This document shows positions 1 through 11,251 of a stretch of DNA of 64,000 nucleotides, piece after piece. The notes beneath the pieces are model-generated. The model saw nothing but the letters and a program-made list of their open reading frames with translations. It was not told the DNA's origin and made no database searches. Position 1 is the stretch's first letter, and each line of letters starts with the position of its first letter. The DNA comes from Hippasteria phrygiana (taxonomy: Eukaryota > Echinodermata > Asteroidea > Valvatida > Goniasteridae): the NCBI GenBank assembly GCA_037893225.1, contig JAZGUH010000184.1, positions 1,426,001-1,490,000 of the forward strand, in the 5' to 3' direction. The position numbers and the translations under genes were made by a program.

Positions 1-1404
1 TCAGGTAATCGGGTTGATCCCTGATCACCTATTTCTGTACAGCTTCTACGTTTTTCTCTTTCTTGACAATAATTCCCAGCAGCTTTTCTTCCAAATGATT
101 GAACGTATCAACTTGGAACTTGATTCACGTGAACATCAACCCTGATCTGATCTCTAGCAGCGTGTTCGATTACTCATTACCCGCGCTTACTCGTGCCTCC
201 AAATCAGGGAAAGTTTGACATGCGCAAAGAGTAAGAGTAAACGAACGATCTTGGGTCACTCGAGTGACGTCGACGCGGCTGGTGACAACATCTCTGTAGG
301 CCTGAAGGCGCTATTTGCGATGCGCAATTTTCTGTCAGCGCTGTGACCAGCTTATAATTTGTTTTATTATAACATTTTTGATCATTTATTGACAAATAAT
401 TATATTTTAAATGACTCGTATAATTATTTCTATTTTTATAACAAATTGATAAGAAATGAATGAGGCTCAAATTTTCAATTAAAAAAATTAGCAATTTAGC
501 AATAATGGTCACAACTTTTTAACTGAAATTTTTTAAAAGAAATATTTGTCGCTGGTTTGAATTTATTTCCCACCTCTGGCACATCGCCGGACGTGGCAGC
601 CATGTTTTCTGAGCATGGCCTTATGTGATACTTAGGGGCCGTCCATAAAGTACGTACGCACGAAGGGAGGGGGGAGGGGGGTTGTTTACATTGCGTACAC
701 CATGCGTATAGGGGGAGGGGGGTTCCAAGCCAATGCGTACCGTACGCAACCGACAATTTGCTTTAAATGTAATGAATTGTCATGAAATCAATGTACTATC
801 TCATATACATAACTATCAGGACCAGCTTTTGTGCATCAAAAAACAGTTATAACACAGTACCCTTCACCCCAACCAAAAGTAAATTAGTCTTCCCAGCGCC
901 ACTGCCAGCCAACTCCGGCCTATTTTTAGACCGCAAAAAAACTGCTTTATAAACCGGCAGTGTAGGCCTACACCGGAAACGTACAGGTGTACTTGTATCA
1001 ATTTCACCCGCGTGCTGTCCAAAATCGCACTTGTACTGGAGGTAAATAAAAGAACAAAAACGATATACGTCTTGTATATCAACTGCCTCTTGTTCAAAGC
1101 GTTATTCACTATCTCAATAAACTATGCAAAAAATAGTGTATCAAGATGTTTATGTCCTTTTTTGGTTCATGTCATCATTGACTGCTGTTTTGGTTAAAAA
1201 TATATCACTGTTCAATCATTTTCAGGCCGTTAATAGAAATGTTTGCATTTTTTTCTGTCACCATTTTGTGATATATTTCAGACTTTGGATGCAACATGCG
1301 AACCATACCACTACAGCAGGTGTACTGTGACGCTTAATGATGCAAGAATAGGGTAATCTGAGAAGTCAAAAAGAGATATGGAGGAATGCGTATGCGTTGT
1401 TGCA
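1..1404. other. no gene seen; low-complexity intergenic DNA
   Basis: No reading frame here has a recognisable domain or codon bias. Around 640-745 lies a GC-rich patch with two runs of GGGGGAGGGGGG type flanked by GTACGTACGC and GCGTACCGTACGC words, which looks like a decayed inverted-repeat element. The rest is AT-rich sequence without visible structure. Confidence 0.5.
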
Positions 1405-2013
1405 GATTGACAAAAACATTTCCATAACAAAATATGTTGTTGGGGCCCACACAGGGTACTGAGAGACATTGTAAAACTTTAGTAGCCTCGCCTTTTCATA
1501 GGTTTTTCCTTTGTTTTACAAGATTTTGAGCAAAACAGAAAAACAAACTGAGAATTAAGATTCAACTTTTCAAGTTCGTTCCACGTCGACCGGTAAAAAC
1601 AACACTTTTAGAACAATGTACGCGCGCTTTGTATACAATTACATCTAGGCTACATAGACCTATAACTGATTCTCTCATTTAAAAAAGTGACAACAAAAAG
1701 AAAACACGTTATAGAAAACAGGGAAGTACACGTAATAAAAAAAAAATTACACATTTGCTAGACTAGGCTTAACTTTGGATAGTAAGATGAATGTTTGTCA
1801 TGGAAAGTATAAATATTTACAACATAACTTCCTTAATGTGTAAAAGGATGACTCAAGACATTAGTTAACAGAAATAGAAACCAGGCAAAAACTGAAAAAG
1901 GTGATGGAAAGAGTAATCGAAATATATACATAAATTTTGGTGACAATTTGTTTTATCATCAAACAACGACAAGGAAAACTGACTAGATATACTTAGTTAA
2001 AGAATTTCCAAAG

Positions 2014-2200
2014 AGAAAGAAAACTGGCAGGAGCGGGATTTGAACCTGCGACCTCTGGAACAACAAAGACACTGACAATTAGGGAGACCACCAACGTAGG
2101 GCAAGATAGCTCCGTATCGACGTAAAGCGCCGGTATGGCAATCCGGAGGTTGCAGGTTCAAATCCCCCTCCTGCCAGTTTTCTTTGTTTTCTTTGGAAAT
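2014..2200. repeat. tRNA-like module facing an inverted tRNA-like 3' half (copy A)
   Basis: The plus strand at 2101-2176 resembles a tRNA from the A-box region to CCTGCCA, with the B-box-like word GGTTCAAATCC. Immediately upstream, 2014-2061 carries the 3' half of the same tRNA-like sequence on the minus strand (GGATTTGAACC). The A box is degraded (TAGCTCCGTATCG), so this is a relic and not a working tRNA gene. Confidence 0.6.
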
Positions 2201-3610
2201 TTTGTTTTGTTAAAAAATCCATAGGCAACGGTTCAGAAGACGTCACAGATCGCGAGATCACTTTCTAATATAATCAGATTGCATACCAGTCTCTGTTCGT
2301 AAAAACAAAGCAAATTTATAAACAGAAAAACTAATTCTGCTTTTTATGACAATCATTTTGGATTGAATTGTTGTCTGCTCCAAATGCCACAACTTAACAG
2401 AGATTTTTCTATGCACTTTATGTCTCCTGACTTTGTTATTTGCAAAAGAAAAAAAGATCCCTTCAACTGAAACCCCCCAAAAAATGCAAACCCAAACACA
2501 AAAAACTCTCAAAAGAAAGGTTCTTACACAAAAATCAAAATAAGCAAAGTTTTGGGAGCCTGACTTGTTGGAATTGTAGTAGTCTTGAAACCGTTTAAAA
2601 TTAAAAAACAAATTCAGACAATTTAAACAAATTCCATTTACTACAACGGAAAAAAATGGGGAGGGGGATTTTGATTCACTTTGGGTGACTAGAGCCCCAG
2701 CCCATTCAAGAACCACAACAGCAAATCTAAGGGGATGTACAGGACGAGCATAACAAAAATCCCAAAAAAATATCTGAAAATGCAATTGAATTTGATATAG
2801 GTGTATTATTATAACGCTATGATACATAACAAGTCCTAATGTGATGATTGGCCTACTTGTATATGTAATGCATTGCAAATAAAAGTTAGTTTTTCCACCA
2901 TTTCATGAAAACAAAATTCCCCGATTTTTATCCGAGTTTTCCCCTGATGAATTTTCAAAATTCCACTGGATAATTACTTCGACTTATATCCAGTTTGACA
3001 CGTCTTTAATGTTAGAGGTTTTAGGTCATACACCACAGCCACCTAGCTAAAGAGAGATAAAAAAGGATTTGCACACTAAAAAGCCACCATTACCAATCAT
3101 CCAGTGGATAGGAACAGACTGACCGCTTTCTCTTTTGGGCCAATCAAATTCCCGGACTTTTCCCTGATTTGAGGCATTTTTCTCAATTTCCCAGACTTTT
3201 CCCCGACTGGAAAAAGCGAAACTCATTTCCCAGGTTTTCCCCGATTTTCAGGATGCGGTGAGAACCCCGAGTTACTCTGAAAACCCCAAATAAATCACAA
3301 ACTAAAAAAGAGTTTACTTCAATGCCCCCACCAAAATCGGTCAGGAAAAGTAACATTTTGGAAAATAACCAACCCTTAACATGTGGCAAGACCAGTTATT
3401 TCAAAAATTTCGTAAAAATTAGGCAGAAATTAACATGTATGTGAACACTTAACCATACACTGTGCCACGAACATCTAACACAGAAAACAATTGTTTTTTC
3501 CATAGGCATATATTTCCCGGAAATTTCCTGAAAAACATTCAAGTTTGTGCCAGACGACAGTGCTTTCATTATGAACAATTCTGAACACAAAATGGATGGG
3601 TATTACCGGC

Positions 3611-3730
3611 AGGATTTTGCTGTTCCTGACCGATTTTGGTAAAGGTTTCGGTAAACTATTTCCTCCACTTGAGTAAAGAGTAATGACAGTAATGTCATAC
3701 CCCACCAAAATCGGTCACGAACAGCAAAAT
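3611..3730. repeat. hairpin within copy A
   Basis: Two arms of about 27 bp, beginning GATTTTGCTGTTCCTGACC and ending with its near-complement around CCAAAATCGGTCACGAAC, flank a spacer of about 60 bp. Copy C keeps a related hairpin near 60957-61050. In copy B the corresponding place (about 7900) is collapsed to one arm. Confidence 0.6.
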
Positions 3731-5718
3731 CTTGGGACCACGTATGTTTGGACTTAAGCATCAAGTTCGAATTTTTTTCACACTTACCCAACTTTTTGGA
3801 TGGACTTGAATCAAAGGCACAAAACCACGACAAACACCAGCGAAAGTTTTCTCAAGACGAGATCGCCAATAACTGCTACCAGAAGCTCTGAAAAATCGTG
3901 ACACCAAAATGTAACCTTAGTTTGGCAACTTATGTGAGCTTCGTCTGAATTCGGTTTGTACACAGAAAGTGCAACAGAAATTGAGGTCTTGTTTTGATAG
4001 CGCATATCTTTTGGTGGTTGGGAACTGCAGTAGAGTGTGGTATTTTGCTGTGCAGTTAAGCGGAACGACAAGTTTTGTGTGAGTCTATTTCTTGTTGTCA
4101 TACCTAGTACCTGTGCATTGTTCGTGACCAGGGTCCAATTTCACGGCGATGCTTACCACAAAAGTTTGCCAACCAAATTTTGATGTGAAGTGTATCGCTT
4201 GTGGCTGGCATTCAGCTGTTTGTTTAGCATAGAAATTCCATGGCATTTTGGCTGGTAACCTGTTTGAACTCGGCAAGACTTTTTTGTGCTGAGCAAATTT
4301 CTGTGCTGAGCAGCTATGTGAAATTTGCCCCAGTAGACCAGCGTCGTGTAATTATAAGCTCCCTGAAAATCAGATTTGGGCGATATCTCTGGAAGCCCGC
4401 CGCGTCACCTTTTACTTCCAGGCTCTATAGGTTTGATGATGTCATCACATGAACGGGCGCCCTCTAGCGGCACGTCATGCACAGAAAGTATGTTTTTAAA
4501 ACATTGACAATCAATTAACAAACTTTTACTAAAGTGGAAGGACAAGAACAAATTACTTTTTAAAGTTTCAAAATAATGACGCCATGATAACCGGAAGTTA
4601 TTGTAAGGAGAATTTGGTAATGATGAATGTTTGCACTCTTAAAAAACTTTGTCATTTAATACACAGTCATTTTGCATACATAATGGTACCGACTAGATTT
4701 TTGTGTGTTGGGCATCAAACTGCAGTGACGTCATCAAAGCGGAAGTTATGTGTAAATGTATGCATAACATAAGTTCGCGCAATTTTGATTTTGACAGAGT
4801 AACATTGTATTTTCCTGTCATCTTGCACATCCAACGTTCAAAACAAATGTTGAACCTAACAATTTCTTCTTTGGCAGGAATCATATATTTATATTCAGGA
4901 CTGAATTAAACAACGTACAACTGAAAGAATTTCTCGCCCGGTCACCTCGTGTTTGTGATAAACAAACACCAAACCTCTATAGTTGTAATTAAAACAAACC
5001 TCATTCATATAGAAATCGATTTAACTAACAAAATGGGATTGCAATATAACCAACAAAATCTGACTTTTTATAAAAAAAATATTTTTTTGTATCAACCCTT
5101 GGCCCAAATGACAATTGTCTGGGATTCGCCAACCCCCACTCCCAATTTGCCCTGTAACCTTTATTGTTCATTATTATTCTGCATGATTGCAGCAGAACGC
5201 TGCCCAGATTGTAAAGCAAGGCTAAGTCCAGGGTCATCAAAGCTATACATGAAAGATGTCTGAGTGTGGTATTATTGTCGAGCCACTGAGTACGGCATGT
5301 GAATGTTCGGCGTTCAAAAGAACACGGTGCCAAGTTCAGTTGTTGAAGATTGACAAAAACATTTCCATAACAAAAGATGTTGTTGGGGCCCACACAGGGT
5401 GCTGAGAGACATTGTAAAACTTCCTTAGCTTCGCCTTTTCATAGGTTTCAGATTTTTTCCTTTGTTTTGTACATGATTTTGAGCAAAACAGAAAAACACT
5501 GCTTCAGAAATAATTTTAGGCATACTGGGAATTAAGATTCAAGTTCGTTCACGTTGACTGGTAAAAAAGAACACTTTTAGAACAATGTAAGCCTTATATA
5601 AAATTACAGCTACCTAGACCTATAACTTCACGTCAGAAACTGTGCTTAGCAATTATACACTTTTCTAAACACTTTCTCGCTATCACTTTGTAAACATTTT
5701 CAAAGTGAACAAAGAAAC

Positions 5719-5793
5719 TGGCAGGAGCGGGATTCGAACCTGCGACCTTCGGGTTACCGTACCGGCGCTCTATCAACTGAGCTATCTTGCCCT
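5719..5793 (-). repeat. tRNA-like sequence (tRNA-derived repeat), copy B
   Basis: Read on the minus strand, this has an A-box-like TAGCTCAGTTGATAGAGCG, an anticodon-stem-like CCGG...CCGG and an exact B box GGTTCGAATCC followed by CCCGCTCCTGCCA. The acceptor stem cannot form, because the 5' side GGGCAAG does not pair with TCCTGCC. A functional tRNA is therefore unlikely and a SINE-like origin is more probable. The upstream flank (CCGCCAACATAGGG) is conserved in the copy at 13253. Confidence 0.65.
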
Positions 5794-6389
5794 ATGTTGG
5801 CGGTTTCCCAAATTGTCAGTATCTTTGTTCGGGTGGGCGCTAGTCAGAAGTCATAAACCCAGAATGCCGTATAGCCAGGGATCACACCCAATTTTACGAT
5901 ACAACCTGGGAAGCGACATTGTGGGGATCACTCAATGAGGATACGACTTTTTAACTTATAATTCGTCAAACAATCCACAAGGGAAACTGACTAGGTAAAT
6001 TTGGATACATTTTCAAAGAACAAAGAAACTGGCAACACAGTTTTTAGAATGTGATTATCTCATTAAAAGGTGACAAGAATAAGAACAAAGAAACCTAAAC
6101 ACGTAATAAAGAATCAAAAAATAGAACGCTTGCTCGACTATGCTTCACTTTGGATAGTAAGATGAATGTTTTTCATGGATAGTATACCAAATTACAACAT
6201 AACTTCCTTAATGTGTAGAAAGATGACTCAAGGCATTTAGTTAAAATAGAAACCATAAAACAGGAATAACAATTGAAAAAGTGATGAAAAAGTGATCGAA
6301 ATACACATAAATCTTGGTGAATTTTTGTTTGTTTTATTGTCGAAACAAACCACAAGAAAAACTGAATAGATACTTTAAATGAATCTCCA

Positions 6390-6575
6390 AAGAGAAAGAA
6401 AACCGACAGGAGCGGGATTTGAACCTGCGACCTCTGGAACACTAAAGACACTGACAATTTGGGAGACCACCAACATAGAGTAAGATAGCTCAGTACCGAC
6501 GTAGAGCGCCGGTACGATATTCCGGAGGTTGCAGGTTCAAATCCCGCTTCTGTCAGTTTTCTTTGTTCTCTTTGG
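6390..6575. repeat. tRNA-like module facing an inverted tRNA-like 3' half (copy B)
   Basis: 6405-6440 holds a minus-strand B-box region (GGATTTGAACC) and 6481-6557 holds the plus-strand tRNA-like sequence with B box GGTTCAAATCC. Both arms extend into matching flanks (AAAGAGAAAGAAAACC against TTTTCTTTGTTCTCTTT), giving an inverted repeat with the tRNA-like parts inside the arms. The same arrangement occurs at 2014-2200 and 60128-60310. Confidence 0.6.
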
Positions 6576-8983
6576 AAATTTAGTTTTGTTTAAAATCCAC
6601 AGACCAACAGTTTAGAACACGTCCCAAAGTGCGAGACCACCCTGTAATATAATCAGACTGCATACCAGTCTCTGTTCCTAAAAACAAAGCAAACTTTAAA
6701 CAGAAAACCAAAATCTACTGGTGAAGTGTTGTCTACTCCAAATATCACAACTTAACAGAGCTTTTTCGGTGCACTTGCAACATAAATATGTTGTCTGATT
6801 TTGTTATTTAAAAAAGAACAAATCTCTTCAATTGAAAAAACAAAAAACAAAAAACAAAAAATCCAAACCCCGCAAGTCCTTTGCATTGTGCGTGGCTATG
6901 CGAATGATTCAAGTAGACCGTTGCTTTCATTCAATTTGAACACAATATATGCCCTCAGTTGGGAGAAAAATGCATTCAGATGAAAACCGTGTGAAATGTA
7001 CATTGCTAACGTTTAATGAGATGCAACAATTTGCTAGTGTACCAAAATGTGTGCGAATACAACAAAAGAATACTTTAAGTTTTGCATCAGGCACGCAACA
7101 TTTTGAATGGTGTAATTTCACTTCTGATTATCGTCACTTTAGTTGGAGTTGCCGCGTTAAAGCGATTGAGAAAAACTGTATTTGAAAAAGAACAAAATCC
7201 TTCAATTGAAAAAGAAGAACAAAAATCCAAACCCCCAAAAACTTAAAGGTTCTTACAAAAATCAAAATAAGTAACGCTTTGAGAGCCTGATTTGTTGGAA
7301 TTGTAGTAGTCTTGAGACATTATACGATTTTCAAAATTTTCAGATGGACCTAATTTTGATTAATTTTGAGTGACTCTTTTTAATAGAGCCCCAGTCCAAT
7401 CTAGAACCACAGCAGTAAATGTAGGGCCTGCAGGATAAACTGCTGGGGCTATACTGCCCCCAATTATAGCAGGCTGTGGAGGTGGGCAAAATTTAACCCC
7501 GATACGAAAAAACCCAAGAAAAGTGCATCTGAAAATGCAATTGATAGGTGTATTTGTAAATAGAAATATGATTTAGAATAAGCCCTAGTGTGATTGCAAA
7601 TACAAATTATGCTGAATAAACCCAAATAAAAACAAACTAGAAAGCGTTTACTTTACGGAATCCTCCTACCAAAATCGGTCAGAAAAAGGAACATTTTGGA
7701 AAAAACCGAACCCTTAATTAACATGTGGCACAACCAGGTATTTCAAGATTTATGTCAGCAAAATCCGTAAAAACACTTTTGAGAGACCATACACTGTGCC
7801 AAGAACATCTAAATCAGAAAACAAAGTTTCTTTCCAAAGGCATATATTTCCCGGAAATCAAGTTTCCTAAAAAAAATTCAAGTTTGTGCCAAGCGACACT
7901 GCTGATCACGAAAAGCAACATATTGGGACCACGCCACGTATGTTTGGACTTTAGGATCATGTTCGAATTTTTGTTGCACACTTACCCAACCCTTGTTCCT
8001 CAGCTCAATGGACTTGAATCAAAGGCACAAAACCACGACAAACACCAGCGAAAGTTTCCCAAGACGAGATGGCCAATAACTGCTGCCAGAAACTTAGAAA
8101 AATCGTGAAAACGCCTCAACTTTACGACACTAAAATGTACCCTTAGTTTGGCAACTTATGTGAGCTTCGTCTGAATTCGGTTTGTACTCAGAAAGTGCAA
8201 CAGAAATTGAGGTCTTGTTTTGATGGCGCATACATTTTGGTGGTTGGAAACTGCTGCAGAGTGTGGGTCTTTTGTTGTGCATTGAAACGGAACGACAAGT
8301 TTTGTGTGGGTCTATTTCCTGTGCATTGTTCGTGACCAGCGGCCAATTTCACGGCGATGTTTACCACAAATATTTGCTTAGCATGAAAAGACTTTCTCAG
8401 TAAATACAGGATTACAAACCAATTTATGTGAAGTGTATCGCTTGTGGCTGGCATTCAGCTGTTGTTTAACATGGAAATCCCATGGCCTTTCGGCTGGTAA
8501 CCTGTTTTAACTAATAAGCAAGACTTTTTCTGTGCTAAGCAAATTTCTGTGCTGAGCAGCTATGTGAAATTGGCCCCAGCAGACCAGCGTCGTGTAAATA
8601 TAAGCTCCCTGGAAATCAGATTGTTGGTCATACTGCGCATGCTCAGTAGGTCCAAGTACGTCTTTTTTTTCCTGGACCAGACTAAGCCAGTTCGGTATTT
8701 CAAATGCCCATATGACATTTTATCCCGAACGAACTGCGTGATCTAACGCGCGCGTGTGAACGCAAAATTTGATCGCAACAACGTGCACGTATTAAATTCA
8801 ATCAGAATGGGCGTTTGGTAATATGGCGTGACATTACGTCAGCAATTTTATCCCGAATAACCTTTGAGATACCGAACTGGCTTATTATCATAATCCAATA
8901 TTCATGATTTATTTTATATAAATTGCATCGCACGAGGGCGCTAGATATAGTGACGTCTTCAGTAAACTTATTTGGAAGACCTG

Positions 8984-9350
8984 CCCCCCCCCCCCCCCCC
9001 CCGAACTTTTTCCACTGTGGGAAAACATACGAAAGGGCAGCGTTAAATTTTGTCACCATGAAATATTGTAGTATTGCACATGCTTTAAGTGATCAATGAA
9101 TCGACTATTGGGAGAGTGGCCGCAGTGGCGTACATGTAGCTAAGGGGGGCGTGGGGAGGGGGGGGGGGGCGCACGCTATCAAATATATTGTCTCCCCCAG
9201 TCGCCCCTCCCCCCCCCCGCCTACTGAAAATTTCGCAAACGCAGAAAGTAATATATATGTATTATAAAGACAAAAAAAACTGAGAACCCCCCCCCCCAGT
9301 AACATCCAGCCCCAGCCCCCCCCCCCCCCCCCCCCCCCCCCCCCGAGTGG
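8984..9350. repeat. cluster of poly-C / poly-G tracts
   Basis: Homopolymer runs occur near 8984-9002 (C), 9157-9169 (G), 9209-9218 (C), 9290-9298 (C) and 9316-9344 (29 consecutive C). On the complementary strand these are strong G-quadruplex candidates. Run lengths differ from copy C (62110-62128 and 63000-63048), as expected from slippage or sequencing uncertainty. Confidence 0.75.
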
Positions 9351-9754
9351 AGACAGCCCTGGCCGGCTACGCCGCTGAGTGGCCGGTCACGAGAGAGGGT
9401 TAAACCAATAATAGGTAAAAGGAGTCGGACATTCATGGGAGTCGGATATTTATATGACACTGGCGCTGTTGTCGGACCATGGTCGCGGATGTGCTCGGTT
9501 AATCAGTTGAAACTTCTAGATTAGTTCATAATCATGTATCTTCTGCAATAAGGTTATTTTCCTAAAGGTAATTTAGAACATTTGCAACTAAAGCTACCAA
9601 ATTATTATGAAAAACGATGTATACATATAATATGGCAAGTGTTATAACTGTTTAAACATAAACTTTGATAACATGTAAGGCAACATTGAAAAAAGTTTAT
9701 ATCGTCCCCGCCCGATTCCTTTTCAAGGCCGCCGCTCCTTTTTCCCCCTTTATA

Positions 9755-9884
9755 GTAGGGGAGATGGGGGTTAGTTGGAACACGGGGTAAGTTGAAACAT
9801 TAAGATCCACAGCTGGCTGTGGAAAACAATTTCAATGTTTCAACTTTAATACCCCGTGTTCCAACTAACCCCCATCTCCCCTAC
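9755..9884. repeat. long palindrome, GTAGGGGAGATGGGGG family, copy 1
   Basis: Arms of about 47 bp start GTAGGGGAGATGGGGGTTAG and end with the complementary CCCCCATCTCCCCTAC. The centre is CCACAGCTGGCTGTGG. Related copies lie at 10493-10583 (right arm incomplete) and 63464-63594 (inside copy C). It behaves like a foldback MITE and no coding capacity is seen. Confidence 0.8.
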
Positions 9885-10020
9885 TTTTACCGTGCACAGA
9901 AAGATAGCAAAAATAGCGAATTTCATGTGACTCTCTCCCGGCCAATCGAGACACAGAATCTGTGGGTGAGGTGTTATAAGAATGTGCTTTTCAAGATCCT
10001 GTGGGAAAATTCACAGGCTT

Positions 10021-10102
10021 TACTCGGGCGGGACTCGAACCTCCGTTAAGACGTCTGCACTGGTAAGAAAGAGGTCGTTTGGTTCGAGTCTCACCCCGAG
10101 TA
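10021..10102. repeat. second family of paired inverted tRNA-like B-box modules
   Basis: The left arm TACTCGGGCGGGACTCGAAC and the right arm GGTTCGAGTCTCACCCCGAG are near-complementary and each contains a B-box-like GGTTCGAGTC. The spacer GACGTCTGCACTGGTAAGAAAG sits where an anticodon arm would be. A near-identical copy is at 63731-63813, and a related flank (CTCTCGGAAAGGACTCAG) lies at 23557-23575. It is probably tRNA-derived, and isotype cannot be assigned. Confidence 0.5.
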
Positions 10103-10342
10103 GGCCTTTGAATTGAGTGCTTTCTCGGAAAGCACTCAGCATATAAAGTGGTGTTTAAATTCTTCAAGATACTGGTACACATTCTGCATCTTGTCAGCTT
10201 TAAATAATGAAGTGGACATTTACTGTACATGCATAACGGGACTTTAATGACAGATCATATCCCCCTAGATATCTGAAAGGAATTCCTGAGATTCCGGGAA
10301 CACAATGACCAAAACCAAAGAGGTTGATGGTGGGAGGGGGAT

Positions 10343-10367
10343 GGGGGGGGGGGGGGGGGGGGGGGGG
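10343..10367 (+). repeat. poly-G tract of 25 bases
   Basis: An uninterrupted run of 25 G follows a G-rich lead (GGGAGGGGGAT). It lies just beyond the point where alignment with copy C can no longer be followed because the window ends. Confidence 0.85.
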
Positions 10368-10492
10368 TTCCGGGGTCCCGCCGTCCAATATCTTGCTTCA
10401 AATGGCGCTATACAGCACTTGAGCAGAATACACCCGTATGCATTTTGCACACAATACCGCGTGCTAAAGGTGTACTTTGGTCGTTACCGTAG

Positions 10493-10583
10493 TAGTGGAG
10501 ATGGGGGTTAGTTGGAACACGGGGTAAGTTGAAACATTAAGATCTGAAACAAATCTCAATGTTTCAACTTTAATACCCCGTGT
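10493..10583. repeat. GTAGGGGAGATGGGGG family palindrome, copy 2 (incomplete)
   Basis: The left arm GAGATGGGGGTTAGTTGGAA and the following GTAAGTTGAAACATT match copy 1. The right arm is cut after TAATACCCCGTGT. The flank ATCGCTCTCGGCCAATCGAG also follows copies 1 and 3, so the surrounding sequence was duplicated with it. Confidence 0.7.
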
Positions 10584-10599
10584 AATAGCGCATTTCATT

Positions 10600-11250
10600 G
10601 TAAATCGCTCTCGGCCAATCGAGACACAGAATCTGTGACTGATCATAAACACAACACACACTCTGCAGGTATGTTCGGGAAGGATAAACATTTATCCTTT
10701 GTTTCAGCGTTTCTGACCTATATTAATGAATGGATAATTAACGCATTTCTTTCGGGGTTGGGGTCGATTGTTAATGGTCCCCAAAAATTATTGACCACCT
10801 ATTGAGAGTATACATGTATTGGGGTACGGTTTAAATATAGGCATGTGTGTGGCAAATACTTGTATAGGATGTTATCAGAGTTTTAGCGCGCTATTTTGCA
10901 GATATGAAAGTATTGAAATCATGGGAAAGGGGTCATCCTTCCATAGGCGTCGACGTGTGGGGCGGGGACATAATATGTTCCCCAATTTTCGTACTCCGAG
11001 GGGACGCTGTCACGCTGACGCGTACCAATTTATTCCCATCTTTTCCTCTACTTTTTTCAACGAAAGACTGTCCTCAAGGATTCTTGTTTGAGATTCTTGT
11101 TTTAGAAGTATACATTTTCTGTAACAATTCACTCCATTTTCAGTGACACGTATAGATTTACTTGTATTATTTGTAATCATCGGTCTACATTTAAACAATG
11201 GTCTAGAAGTCCCCCCCACCGCCCCTCGCCCCACCCCCACCACTTGCCTA
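10600..11250. other. no gene seen
   Basis: This AT-rich interval has only short reading frames. Apart from a C-rich stretch at 11210-11242 next to the inverted-repeat element that follows, nothing is recognised. Confidence 0.4.
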
Positions 11251-11251
11251 A

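Larger units (their letters stand above)
1405..4380 (+). repeat. partial copy A of the long repeat unit (A/B/C family)
   Basis: This stretch matches copy B (about 5345-8615) and copy C in the same order, with many substitutions and indels. Shared landmarks are the AAAAACATTTCCATAACAAA block, the tRNA-like pair, the AACATTTTGGAAAA block, and the end near CCAGCGTCGTGTAA. Copy A lacks the first tRNA-like module found in B and C and stops where B continues into TTGGTCATACTGCG. It lies about 300 bp upstream of copy B in the same orientation, so A and B form an incomplete tandem pair. No protein-coding content is recognisable. Confidence 0.75.
4674..10289 (+). repeat. copy B of a repeat unit of at least 5.6 kb
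   Basis: From GCATACATAAT near 4674 to GGAATTCCTGA at 10289 this segment is collinear with 58431-64000 (copy C), which runs off the window edge. Long blocks are almost identical, for example 5850-5950 against 59590-59690 and 9380-9660 against 63090-63370. Copy B keeps about 684 bp (roughly 6697-7380) that C lacks, and lacks a 601-bp MITE that C carries. It contains two kinds of tRNA-like modules, a perfect-looking long palindrome and poly-C tracts. No long or recognisable protein frame is present, so it is either a large non-autonomous element or a segmental duplication. The internal parts are listed separately. Confidence 0.85.

Noticed and set aside
204..1330. Several overlapping frames of 60-102 residues
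   Set aside because: Low-complexity translations without codon bias, splice context or similarity between strands, and therefore random open frames.
2258..2878. 206-residue minus-strand frame in copy A
   Set aside because: Corresponding regions of copies B and C carry stops and indels out of phase, so there is no sign of coding constraint.
5719..5793. Functional tRNA gene
   Set aside because: A and B boxes are present, but the 5' and 3' acceptor strands do not pair and the anticodon loop lacks the expected T before the anticodon. The flanks are conserved as in a repeat.
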